A DNA stretch of 64,000 bases from contig JAQVCS010000010.1 of NCBI GenBank assembly GCA_028689675.1, forward strand, positions 29,408 to 93,407, in the 5' to 3' direction. Every line of letters begins with the position of its first letter. Position 1 is the stretch's first letter. The DNA is from Desulfovibrionaceae bacterium. GTDB taxonomy: Bacteria; Desulfobacterota; Desulfovibrionia; Desulfovibrionales; Desulfovibrionaceae. Below are positions 27,164-35,190 of the stretch, in pieces. Below the pieces are notes generated by a model. It saw nothing but the letters and a program-made list of their open reading frames with translations, did not search any database and was not told where the DNA came from. The translations under genes and the position numbers were made by a program.

Positions 27164-27387
27164 AGCAATTCCGCTGTGAAATAGTCATGCAAGGGCAAGC
27201 AAAACCTGCCTGCGCCTATTTCGTGGCAAAAAATTGCAGGCAAATTCTTACAGAGCAGATGCCCATTTTTTACGGTGAAAGACAAGTTCACTTCGGCACA
27301 TCACAGCGCATAGAGCGTGCGCTTATGCTGTCTGTGGCGGGCATCTGCTCTGGCTCTTGCCAGTGCAATTGCAAAACACAATTGCTC
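27161..27387. repeat. Outer family C repeat, containing a nested element
   Basis: The ends GAGCAATT (27163-27170) and AATTGCTC (27380-27387) are inverted copies. Inside lie another hairpin (GCAATTG/CAATTGC, 27365-27385) and a complete smaller element at 27251-27352. The first three bases are the pyrC stop codon. The right boundary is less certain than the left because no flanking TA is seen there. Confidence 0.5.
27251..27352. repeat. Inner family C element with 14-bp perfect terminal repeats
   Basis: CAGAGCAGATGCCC and GGGCATCTGCTCTG are perfect inverted ends of this 102-bp unit. Its interior (27275-27330) resembles, in inverted orientation, the sequence at about 31254-31335; both contain GCGCATAGAG and GTGCGCTTATGCTG. 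A shorter related remnant with GCAGATG/CATCTGC lies at about 29586-29613. Confidence 0.65.
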
Positions 27388-27746
27388 GCAAGGCAGGGCA
27401 CGGGGCACGATATAACTGTTTTTACCTATAAAAACAGCATAGTATACAAAAAAATAAAGCTCAATTCCATGCTTGAGCTTTGTGCCATGGCATAATAAAG
27501 GCTATACGCATAGCCGAGCCACATATTTTTATCTGCTATACTCTAAAATTATTTATTTACATCATACTCCCATTATGGTAGTCGTGCCGACTTGCTATTT
27601 TAAAAATATTCTTTATTCTTATTTTTCCTTATTATTGTCACAACAATAACGCAAAAAGTCATTATTTTTGCGTATTGTATAGAGCGTGCTGTTTTTTTAT
27701 GCTATAAAAAATGGCCCTGTCGAACAACTTGTGATGGAGGTATCAC
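27388..27746. promoter_or_regulatory. AT-rich leader of the YeiH-like gene with stacked inverted repeats
   Basis: No gene is seen. A 9-bp stem at 27456-27464/27473-27481 may end pyrBC transcription, though no T-run follows on the plus strand. Further on, TTATTGT/ACAATAA (27632-27649, spacer CACA) and ACGCAAAAA/TTTTTGCGT (27649-27673, spacer 7) are perfect inverted repeats side by side, about 75-115 bp before the exporter start. TATGCT at 27699 is a possible -10. The two palindromes look like operator sites. Confidence 0.4.
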
Positions 27747-29492
27747 ATGTCTCAAAATCAGGATGTCGTTATCGACAAAGCCCAGTCAACATGGTCTGAC
27801 TTATGGAAAAAAGAAGACTATTGGGCTATTTGGCTTGGCCTCGCTTTTTCTTTGCTGGCATTGTATTTGTATGTTTTCAGCTATCCTGCTGACAAACTGG
27901 CACAGAACAATGACGTCATAGCAAAAGCCGAAGCTACCATGCAGGCTGAAGCTGCCCGTGCCCCTTTTAAAACCATTGAATGGTATCAGGCACAAAGCAC
28001 CAAAAAAGTTAAGCCCGCGGCCAGCGATTTTGCTAAATCGCTCAATACCTACATGGGCAGACCCGGCTCTTGGTCGAGCTCTCCCATGGACGGGCTGATT
28101 GTGGACAAAGCCAAGGCTGAAGCAAAGGCCGAAAAAGCCAAGCCTGCTGCTGAAAAAGCCAAGGCTGCCGCTGCCGAAGCCCTTGCCACCGCTACCCTTG
28201 CCCAAGAAGCTGCCGCTGCTGCCCAATTTGGCGACACCGCGCTGAACAGCGCTGCCGACAAAAAAATTCAGGACTGGCGCGCCGCAGAACGCAAGGCAAG
28301 CAAGGCTGCCGATAAAACCAAGGTAAAATCATACAACCTGCTCACCACTCTGCCCGTGCTTTTTGTGGGGCTGGCTCTTGCTTTTGGCATAGGCATAGCT
28401 GTGATGGGGCAGGCTTTTATGCCCTTTGTTATTGGCTTTGCTGGCGTTTTTGTCTTTACCGTTCTGGCCATGGTGCTGGGCAGCTGGAGCGTAACCAAAT
28501 ATTATGGCGTCAGCACAGAAGCTTGGGCCATTTTGCTGGGTATGCTGCTTGCCAACACCATTGGTACACCCAAATGGATCAAACCCGCTCTGCAGGTGGA
28601 ATTTTACATCAAAACGGGTCTGGTGCTGTTGGGCTGCGAAATTCTGCTGGATAAAATCATTGCCATTGGTATTCCCGGGCTGTTCGTTGCTTGGGTGGTT
28701 ACCCCCATTGTCTTGATTGGTACCTATATTTTCGGTCAGAAAATTGTCAAAATGCCTTCCAAGACCTTGAATATCACCATTTCTGCCGACATGTCCGTGT
28801 GCGGCACCTCTGCTGCTATTGCCGCAGCCGCTGCCTGCCGTGCAAAGAAAGAAGAATTAGCCCTTTCTGTGGGTATTTCTCTGCTCTTTACCGCCATTAT
28901 GATGATTGTGATGCCTATTGTTATTAAAGCCTTGGGCTTGCCCGATGTGCTGGGCGGTGCGTGGATTGGCGGCACTATCGACTCCACTGGTGCTGTGGCC
29001 GCAGCCGGCGCCTTCCTTGGCGAACGTGCCATGTATGTGGCAGCCACCATTAAGATGATTCAGAACGTGCTGATTGGCGTTTCTGCCTTCTGCATTGCTG
29101 TTTACTGGGTCACCAAGGTAGACCGCGTGGAAGGTGCAGAAGTGCACTTTACTGAAGTGTGGCACCGTTTCCCCAAGTTCGTCTTGGGCTTCCTTGCTGC
29201 CTCTGTTATTTTCTCTTACTACTCTGGCCTGCTTGGGCCTGATGTTTCCAATGGTCTCATCACCGCTGGCGCAATTAAGAGTGCCACCTCGCCCCTGCGC
29301 GCTTGGTGCTTTACCCTTTCTTTTGCTGCCATTGGTCTTGCTACCAACTTCCGCGAGCTTGCCAGCTACTTCAAGGGCGGCAAACCCGTTATTCTGTATG
29401 TGTGCGGCCAAAGCTTCAACTTGGCCTTAACGCTGGCCATGGCTTATGTCATGTTCTATCTGGTCTTCCCTGAAATTACTGCTCGCATCTAA
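27747..29492 (+). CDS. YeiH/UPF0324-type putative sulfate exporter with a large insert
   Basis: The 581-residue membrane protein follows a clear GGAGG site. The C-terminal two thirds have about ten hydrophobic helices with the family stretches FYIKTGLVLLGCEILLD, TISADMSVCGTSAAIAA and IGGTIDSTGAVAAAGA, as in the YeiH/UPF0324 (PF03601) family annotated as putative sulfate exporters. After a first helix (residues 25-46), residues 47-197 form a soluble insert; 118-192 are rich in Ala, Lys and Glu and probably a coiled coil. Simple members of about 340 residues lack this. Substrate is not proven; sulfite, sulfate or a sulfonate would fit the likely physiology. Confidence 0.85.
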   Translation: MSQNQDVVIDKAQSTWSDLWKKEDYWAIWLGLAFSLLALYLYVFSYPADKLAQNNDVIAKAEATMQAEAARAPFKTIEWYQAQSTKKVKPAASDFAKSLNTYMGRPGSWSSSPMDGLIVDKAKAEAKAEKAKPAAEKAKAAAAEALATATLAQEAAAAAQFGDTALNSAADKKIQDWRAAERKASKAADKTKVKSYNLLTTLPVLFVGLALAFGIGIAVMGQAFMPFVIGFAGVFVFTVLAMVLGSWSVTKYYGVSTEAWAILLGMLLANTIGTPKWIKPALQVEFYIKTGLVLLGCEILLDKIIAIGIPGLFVAWVVTPIVLIGTYIFGQKIVKMPSKTLNITISADMSVCGTSAAIAAAAACRAKKEELALSVGISLLFTAIMMIVMPIVIKALGLPDVLGGAWIGGTIDSTGAVAAAGAFLGERAMYVAATIKMIQNVLIGVSAFCIAVYWVTKVDRVEGAEVHFTEVWHRFPKFVLGFLAASVIFSYYSGLLGPDVSNGLITAGAIKSATSPLRAWCFTLSFAAIGLATNFRELASYFKGGKPVILYVCGQSFNLALTLAMAYVMFYLVFPEITARI

Positions 29493-29514
29493 AACAGCAG
29501 TCAGGTAAAAAACT

Positions 29515-29552
29515 ATGCGGCTCGGAACACTCTGTTTCGAGCCGCATTTTCA
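29515..29552 (+). terminator. Terminator of the YeiH-like gene
   Basis: A perfect 10-bp stem ATGCGGCTCG/CGAGCCGCAT (29515-29524 with 29538-29547) ends in TTTTC. It lies 23 bp after the stop codon. Confidence 0.8.
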
Positions 29553-29716
29553 CTTGATAGCGGGCAAGGCTTGTTTCATACTAAAGCAGATGAGCACTCA
29601 TAATGGGCATCTGCCCTGCTACAAAGCCTTACCACACAATAACCATAGGCGCGCTTTGCACCTTTAGCCTATTTCACAGTGACCTTGCTCTCGCAAGAGA
29701 ATAACTGAGGTTTTTT

Positions 29717-29974
29717 ATGCAACGTAATCTTTTCTTACGCACGGCAGCCTTTGTGGGCATTCCTTGTTTTGTATGGATTTTTATGATGTACATCACGCCC
29801 TACATGCTGCAATTTTGCCCAAACTGGCAGCACTATGTAAACCATGTGGAAGATGCGGGCATAACAAACCCAGGTGTGCTGTATTATAATGACGTGCCCG
29901 CAGCTGCTGAAGCAGAGCGTATTTTTCGGGATACTGTGCGCTTTTTACCCAAAGAACAACAGCCAGAGCAATGA
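29717..29974 (+). CDS. Small single-pass membrane protein, unknown
   Basis: An 85-residue product with one hydrophobic N-terminal segment (RTAAFVGIPCFVWIFMMYITPYM, within residues 8-30) and a soluble tail containing NPGVLYYNDVPAAAEAERIFRDTVRFLP. TGAGG precedes ATG 29717 by six T. It overlaps the next gene by four bases (ATGA), so translation is coupled to the DMT transporter. I recognise no family; a small partner subunit of the transporter is a possible role. Confidence 0.7.
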   Translation: MQRNLFLRTAAFVGIPCFVWIFMMYITPYMLQFCPNWQHYVNHVEDAGITNPGVLYYNDVPAAAEAERIFRDTVRFLPKEQQPEQ

Positions 29975-30843
29975 TAAGCACACAATACAGCGGGCTGGCC
30001 TTTATTTTGCTGGCGGCTTTTTTGTGGTCTTTGCTGGGCTCTCTTTCCCATTATTGCTTTGCCGCAGGGCTTGCCCCGCTGGAGGTGGCCTTTTGGCGGG
30101 CGCTTTTTGCCTGCCTATGCTTTGCCGTCCATGCCGCCCTGCACCACAGCCTGCGCATACCCATGCGCCATGCCGCAAGCTTTGCCGCTTTTGGCATTGT
30201 GGGCATTGGGGCATTTTTTGGCACATTTCAGCTTGCTGTCTTTAATGGCGGCGCTGCCACAGCCGTTATTTTGCTCTACACCGCCCCCCTGTGGGTGGCG
30301 CTCTTTTCCCGCCTGCTTTTTCACGAAGCTTTGCCCCCGCGCAAGCTGCTTGCCATTGGCATTGCCCTAGCAGGCACTATGCTTGTGTGCTTTTCAGGGG
30401 GCAGCCTGCCCAGCCACAACAGCACGCTGGGCATAGCCTTTGGCCTGCTGGCTGGCTTTTGCTATGCCCTGCACTATCCTTTTTATGTCTGGTGGCAAAG
30501 CCGCCACAGCACAGCCACCATTTATGCCTATATGCAATTGGGCGGCCTGCTGTGCCTGCTGCCCTTTGTAAGCATAAGCGGCAGCTATTCATGGCAAATA
30601 TGGCTTACCCTGCTGGCACTGGGGGCAATTACTGGCTATGGGGCATATTGGGCTTATGGACAAAGCCTGCAACGCATCAGCCCTGTGCAGGTGGCTATTT
30701 GCGCCAATATGGAGCCCGTGCTGGGCACGCTGTGGGCATGGCTTTTTTGGCAGGAAAATTTCAGCCCCTTGGGCTGGGCTGGCGGGGCGCTGGTGTGTGG
30801 AGCGCTGTTGCTTATTGCAGCCCAAAGGCAGAAAGCCAGCTAG
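29971..30843 (+). CDS. DMT superfamily (EamA-type) transporter
   Basis: The 290-residue protein has ten hydrophobic segments arranged as two EamA repeats; the second repeat ends with ICANMEPVLGTLWAWLFWQE, the usual EamA motif near helix 9. Such transporters export amino acids or other metabolites. The start overlaps the upstream small membrane gene by four bases. The TAG stop is the first codon of a 35-bp repeat, and a second repeat family follows immediately. Confidence 0.9.
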   Translation: MISTQYSGLAFILLAAFLWSLLGSLSHYCFAAGLAPLEVAFWRALFACLCFAVHAALHHSLRIPMRHAASFAAFGIVGIGAFFGTFQLAVFNGGAATAVILLYTAPLWVALFSRLLFHEALPPRKLLAIGIALAGTMLVCFSGGSLPSHNSTLGIAFGLLAGFCYALHYPFYVWWQSRHSTATIYAYMQLGGLLCLLPFVSISGSYSWQIWLTLLALGAITGYGAYWAYGQSLQRISPVQVAICANMEPVLGTLWAWLFWQENFSPLGWAGGALVCGALLLIAAQRQKAS

Positions 30844-30875
30844 AGCTTTTTACCTTTGAAAGTAACTCTGCTCTA
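30841..30875. repeat. Short 35-bp family A element, second copy
   Basis: It begins TAGAGCTTTTTACC and ends CTGCTCTA and aligns over its full length with the element at 16169-16203. Its first three bases are the stop codon of the DMT transporter. Its final TA is also the left flank of the family B element that follows, showing two insertions in series at one TA. Confidence 0.75.
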
Positions 30876-31033
30876 GGGTGTGTTCACACTACAGGAATTT
30901 TGTTCGCTGGCAAGGAAGACGAGGCCTGTATGCAGGAAGTGTCCTCTTATGGTACTAAATGGTACTAACCCGAAATACAAGCCGAAGTCTGACGCCGACA
31001 GAGGGCAAAAGAACATAGTGTGAACACGCCCTA
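30874..31033. repeat. Family B inverted-repeat element, copy 2 (160 bp)
   Basis: Terminal repeats GGGTGTGTTCACACTA and TAGTGTGAACACGCCC are flanked by TA on both sides. It matches the copy at 8654-8803 nearly base for base apart from a 10-bp direct duplication in the GGTACTAA region. No protein is encoded. Removing this element and its 35-bp neighbour leaves AGC TAA, an intact stop for the DMT gene. Confidence 0.85.
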
Positions 31034-31213
31034 AAGAGAGCAAGTCTCTGGCAGGCTGCACCTTCAGGCGTGCCCAAAGGGCAATCTTCTCATAAATAAC
31101 TGCTTGTCCACTTTGCTTGAAGATTGGCCTTTGCTTCTTGAAAAAGCATCACAGCGCAGACAAAAAAAGCCCGCTCAACCAAGAACGGGCTTAACAATAT
31201 GGCCTTTGGCTGC
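31034..31213. other. Intergenic stretch without a gene
   Basis: No coding frame is convincing. A hairpin AAGCCCG/CGGGCTT (about 31167-31191, loop CTCAACCAAGAA-like) precedes a few A/T bases and could end transcription from either side. Confidence 0.35.
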
Positions 31214-31364
31214 CAGAGCAATTTTGCTTTAAAATTGCCCTGCTCTCTGCGGCGCTTATGCTCCTCACGCGCAGCATAAGCGCACTCTCTATGCGCTGTT
31301 ACAAGCCGAAGTGCTTTTATCTTTCATCGTGATAGTGTATATACTTTTACCATTAAGCTGCTCT
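31214..31364. repeat. Family C element, inverted copy
   Basis: It is bounded by AGAGCA and TGCTCT and begins with a small hairpin (AGAGCAATTTTGC...TGCTCT). The part 31254-31335 is the inverted relative of the inner element at 27251-27352, sharing GCGCACTCTCTATGCGCTGT-like sequence. It ends two bases short of the livF stop codon. Confidence 0.55.
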
Positions 31365-31366
31365 CA

Positions 31367-32077
31367 TTAGCTGCCCAAATAGGCCTCGCGCACCTGCGGG
31401 TTTGCCAGCAGGCTGGCGGCGCTGTCTTCCATCACCACATTGCCCACTTCCAGCACATAGCCACGGGTGGCCAGCTTGAGCGCGGCACGGGCATTTTGTT
31501 CCACCAGCACCACAGTAACGCCGCGCTGGTTAATTTCCCGCACCGTTTCAAAAATAGAGCGCACCAAGAGCGGCGCCAGCCCCAGCGAAGGCTCATCCAG
31601 CAGCAATACGCGCGGCTCGCCCATCAGGGCGCGGCCTATGGCCAGCATTTGCTGTTCCCCGCCCGAAAGTGTGCCAGCCAGCTGGTCGCGCCGCTCTAGC
31701 AAACGCGGAAAGAGCGAAAAAATCCACTCTAAGGTTGTATTGCTGCGCTGCTTATCGTGCAGGGTAAAAGCCCCAAGCTGCAAATTTTCAAGCACGGTCA
31801 TAGTGCCAAACACGCGGCGGCCTTCGGGCGACTGCGTAATGCCGCGCTTTACAATATCAAAGCTGTGTATGGTATGCAGGGGCTTGCCTTCAAAGAAAAT
31901 TCCCCCAGAGGAAGGCTTGACCAAGCCGCTTATAGAAAGCAGGGTGGTGCTTTTTCCAGCACCATTTGCCCCCAAAATGGTCACAATTTCCCCTTCCTCC
32001 ACGCGCATACTAATGCCATGCAAGGCTTCCACATTGCCATAGCGCACACAAACATTCTGCAATTCCAAAAATGCCAT
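31367..32077 (-). CDS. livF: Branched-chain amino-acid ABC transporter ATPase LivF (operon 1)
   Basis: The 236-residue ATPase has Walker A GANGAGKST, signature LSGGEQQMLAIGRALM, Walker B LLLDEPSLGLAP and the switch VLVEQNARAAL. EPSLGLAP and the short length identify LivF rather than LivG. ATG 32077 lies one base after the livG stop. It forms the cytoplasmic motor with LivG on the LivHM membrane pair. Last gene of operon 1. Confidence 0.95.
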   Translation of the reverse strand: MAFLELQNVCVRYGNVEALHGISMRVEEGEIVTILGANGAGKSTTLLSISGLVKPSSGGIFFEGKPLHTIHSFDIVKRGITQSPEGRRVFGTMTVLENLQLGAFTLHDKQRSNTTLEWIFSLFPRLLERRDQLAGTLSGGEQQMLAIGRALMGEPRVLLLDEPSLGLAPLLVRSIFETVREINQRGVTVVLVEQNARAALKLATRGYVLEVGNVVMEDSAASLLANPQVREAYLGS

Positions 32078-32078
32078 A

Positions 32079-32858
32079 TTACAGCTCGTCTTCCGCACCA
32101 AGGTAGGCGCGTATTACGTCGGGGTGCTTGCTCACCACATCGGGCGCGCCTTCGGCTATCATGGTGCCGTGTTCAAGCACCACAAGGTGCTTGCACACCT
32201 GCATAACAAGGCGCATATCGTGCTCTATAAGCAAGACCGTAATGCCGCGGGCACGAATGTGGTTAATGGTATCAACCAGCGCCACTGTTTCTTGGTCATT
32301 CATGCCGCCAGCGGGTTCATCAAGAATAAGCAGGCGCGGGTCAGAAGCCAGCGCGCGGGCAATTTCCACAAGGCGCTGGTTGCCATAGGAAAGGCTGCCC
32401 GCTTCTTCGGCATGCTTATCGGCAAGGCCAACAAAATCAAGCTCGTCCATGGCGCGCTCTAGGGCACGTTTTTCTTCCTGCCTTTGGGCTGGCGTGTGCA
32501 GCATAGAAGCAAACAAGCCCGATCGTAGGCGGCAATGCTGCCCTGCCAGCACATTTTCCACCACGGGCAGCGAGCTGAAGAGGCGTATACTTTGAAAGGT
32601 GCGGGCTATGCCCATTTCCACAATGGCATGGGGCTTTTTGCCCACCAGCTTGTGCCCCATAAAGGTGATGCTGCCCTGCTCTGGCACATAATTGCCTGTT
32701 ATGCAGTTAAACACCGTGGTTTTGCCAGCGCCATTGGGGCCAATAAGCCCCACTATGCTGTTTTCACGCACATCAAAAGCAATATCATTCAGGGCAACAA
32801 GGCCGCCAAAAATTTTGGTTACCTCACACAAAGACAATAAGGGGCTGACGGTGCTCAT
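32079..32858 (-). CDS. livG: Branched-chain amino-acid ABC transporter ATPase LivG (operon 1)
   Basis: The 259-residue ATPase has Walker A GPNGAGKTT, LSYGNQRLVEIARAL as the signature, LLILDEPAGGMNDQE and LLIEHDMRLVMQVC, diagnostic of LivG; the C-terminus ends RAYLGAEDEL. Its start abuts the livM stop with no gap, indicating tight coupling. Confidence 0.95.
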   Translation of the reverse strand: MSTVSPLLSLCEVTKIFGGLVALNDIAFDVRENSIVGLIGPNGAGKTTVFNCITGNYVPEQGSITFMGHKLVGKKPHAIVEMGIARTFQSIRLFSSLPVVENVLAGQHCRLRSGLFASMLHTPAQRQEEKRALERAMDELDFVGLADKHAEEAGSLSYGNQRLVEIARALASDPRLLILDEPAGGMNDQETVALVDTINHIRARGITVLLIEHDMRLVMQVCKHLVVLEHGTMIAEGAPDVVSKHPDVIRAYLGAEDEL

Positions 32859-33866
32859 TTATGCTTCCCCCTGCTTTGCTTTTGCCTTGTGCTCTGGCTC
32901 GGCCTCTGCCTTGCGGCGGCGCAGCGCGGCCAGCGCAGCCTGCACATTATAGCGGCGTGGCAAGGGCGGCAGCAAGCCCTGCGGGCGCCAAATCATCATG
33001 AGCATCATAGCCAAACCAAAAAGCAGCATACGGGCATTGGAAAATTCGCGCAGCAATTCGGGCAGGCCAATAAACAAAAAAGTGCTGACCAACACGCCTA
33101 ATTGGCTGCCGCCGCTTAAAATAACCACAGCAAAAATAATGACAGATTCCATAAAACTAAACGATTCTGGCGCAATAATTGTCATTTTTGCGGCATACAG
33201 CGTGCCCGCCATGCCTGCCCAAAAAGCGCCAAACACAAAGGCCATCAATTTATAGCGGGCAACGTCCACGCCGCAGCCCTCGGCCGCCACGTCATCTTCT
33301 TTAATATAGCTTAAAGCCCGCCCAAAGCGCGAGCGCGCAAGCCAGCCCAGCAAAAGCACACTGCACCCCACCATACCCCACACAAGGTAATAAAATTGCA
33401 TGCTTTTTTTAATGGTAAAGCCAAAAATTTCTGGGCGGCTGATGCCAAAAATACCATTAGCCCCACCCGTGAGCCCACCCACGTCATTTATCAGGGCAAT
33501 GCGCACAATTTCCACAATACCTATGGTGACAATAAGCAAATAGTCGCCGCGTAAATGAATAATGGGGCGCGCCACCAGCAGGGCAAACAAGGCCGCTGCA
33601 CAGCCAGCCAAAGGCATGAGCCACAGCACAGGAATGTGGAACTGCGTGTTCACAATAGCGGTAACATAGGCGCCCACGGCATAAAAAGCCGCATGCCCCA
33701 TATGAAAAATGCCTGCCTGCCCCAAAATGACATTGAGCGAAAGTGCCAATAAAGCATACAAGCCAATGCTCACGCACACATCTATCCAATAGCGGTCAAG
33801 CATGTGCGGCAGCACACAGAGCAAAGCAACCAAAACAAAGGCGCTGTAACGGCGGCACTGTATCAT
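32859..33866 (-). CDS. livM: Branched-chain amino-acid ABC permease LivM (operon 1)
   Basis: The 335-residue permease has about ten hydrophobic helices with ALSLNVILGQAGIFHMGHAAFYAVGAY and the coupling-helix region RSRFGRALSYIKEDDVAAEGCGVDVARYKLMAFVFGA. A basic C-terminal tail (RRRKAEAEPEHKAKAKQ) extends beyond the usual end. It overlaps livH by four bases. Confidence 0.94.
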   Translation of the reverse strand: MIQCRRYSAFVLVALLCVLPHMLDRYWIDVCVSIGLYALLALSLNVILGQAGIFHMGHAAFYAVGAYVTAIVNTQFHIPVLWLMPLAGCAAALFALLVARPIIHLRGDYLLIVTIGIVEIVRIALINDVGGLTGGANGIFGISRPEIFGFTIKKSMQFYYLVWGMVGCSVLLLGWLARSRFGRALSYIKEDDVAAEGCGVDVARYKLMAFVFGAFWAGMAGTLYAAKMTIIAPESFSFMESVIIFAVVILSGGSQLGVLVSTFLFIGLPELLREFSNARMLLFGLAMMLMMIWRPQGLLPPLPRRYNVQAALAALRRRKAEAEPEHKAKAKQGEA

Positions 33867-34768
33867 AATTTATCTGCCACCCTTTCGCCCAAAAGCCCTG
33901 TGGGGCGGATGATCAAAATGAGAATGAGCACAAGAAAGGCAATGGCATCTTTCCACGCCATAGAAATATAGGCAGAAGAAAGTGCTTCTATCACGCCCAG
34001 CAAAAGCCCGCCCAGCATAGCACCGGGAATATTGCCTATGCCGCCCAAAATAGCGGCAGTAAAAGCTTTCAGGCCATAGCTCCAGCCCATGGTAAAATCA
34101 ATTTGCCCATAATAAATACCCACCATCATGCCCGCAGCCCCACCAAGGCCGGGGCCAATAAGAAAGACGAGGGAAATAATGCGGTCTACATTGATGCCCA
34201 TAAGGCGCGCGGCACTTTGGTCTATAGCCACAGCGCGAATGGCCGCACCTGTGCGCGTGCGCTGAATAAAAGAATGCAGGGCAAACATCAAAAGCAAGCT
34301 GGCCATAATTACCAACAAGCGCACCCCGGGCACGGTAAAGCCCAAAATATCAACAGTAAAATCAGGCCGCCAATCTTCGGGGTAGACATATAAACGTGCC
34401 CCATAAATAAGCATAACGGCATTTTGGAAAAAAATAGAAGCCCCTAGGGCAGAAACCACGGCAGAAAGCCTGTTTGCTTTGCGCAAGGGGCGGTAGGCAG
34501 CGCGCTCAAGCAGGCAGCCCACAAGGGCAACCAGCAAGGCCACCATAATAAAGACCACCAGCAGCACCAGCAGGGGCGAAAGCGAGCCCGCCATGCCAGA
34601 GCTGACCAGCAAGGTCATGCCCAGATATGCCCCAATGGTAAAGAGGTCACCGTGAGCAAAGTTGATGAGCTTGAGCACACCATATACCATGGTATAGCCC
34701 AAGGCCACCAAGGCATAAATGCCGCCCACGGCAAGGCCATTCAATAATTGCTGAAAAAATTCTTCCAT
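33863..34768 (-). CDS. livH: Branched-chain amino-acid ABC permease LivH (operon 1)
   Basis: The 301-residue permease starts MEEFFQQLLNGLAVGGIYALVALGYTMVYGVLKLINFAHGD, the LivH hallmark. Later motifs include RAVAIDQSAARLMGINVDRII and GGIGNIPGAMLGGLLLGV. A 419-bp non-coding stretch with several hairpins and a repeat separates it from livJ, which precedes it in the transcript. Confidence 0.95.
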   Translation of the reverse strand: MEEFFQQLLNGLAVGGIYALVALGYTMVYGVLKLINFAHGDLFTIGAYLGMTLLVSSGMAGSLSPLLVLLVVFIMVALLVALVGCLLERAAYRPLRKANRLSAVVSALGASIFFQNAVMLIYGARLYVYPEDWRPDFTVDILGFTVPGVRLLVIMASLLLMFALHSFIQRTRTGAAIRAVAIDQSAARLMGINVDRIISLVFLIGPGLGGAAGMMVGIYYGQIDFTMGWSYGLKAFTAAILGGIGNIPGAMLGGLLLGVIEALSSAYISMAWKDAIAFLVLILILIIRPTGLLGERVADKL

Positions 34769-35075
34769 GTTTTCAATCCATAGCCCACTTCATCCGTCGA
34801 ACTAAGGCCAGCATCAGCACAAAGCGCCGTGCGGCTTGCCCTGCCCACCAAGGGGCGGGTACGGAATAAGGAAAGGGAAAAACGCAAACTATGCAAAAGG
34901 GTGAATGCAAAGCCAACAGTGATTTGCCTAACACAAAGAAATCTGAGGCTATGCCTCAGACTTCGCAAGGCTTGCGGGGGCAAGCGCTGCCTTGTTTGCT
35001 GCTTGGGTGCCCCCCACAAGAGGGCTGCACCCAAGCCACCAAAGCAAGCATAGCAAGCTATGCTGCCACAAAATA
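34769..35075 (-). other. livJ1-livH1 spacer with four consecutive hairpins
   Basis: No gene is seen. Perfect stems occur at 34942-34949/34953-34960 (TCTGAGGC), 34970-34975/34980-34985, 35001-35010/35027-35036 (GCTTGGGTGC) and 35047-35054/35057-35064 (AGCATAGC). None has a T-run. In the minus-strand transcript they follow livJ and may protect the binding-protein mRNA from 3' decay, giving more LivJ than permease. Confidence 0.5.
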
Positions 35076-35190
35076 AGAACAGTATACCTTAAACATACTC
35101 GCGCGGTTTCATAAAAAAACCTTGCCACGCAAAGCCCACAAGGGGAATACACTTCCCTGCTCGGTGCGCTTTGCAAGGGAATCTGCCCTA
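35076..35190. repeat. Family A inverted-repeat element, copy 3
   Basis: This copy is diverged: its left end reads AAGAACAGTATACC and its right end CTGCCCTA, but the centre CGGTTTCATAAAAAAACC and the CACAAGGGGAATACACTTCCC hairpin align with the other copies. The terminal bases 35188-35190 are the stop codon of livJ1. Confidence 0.7.
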
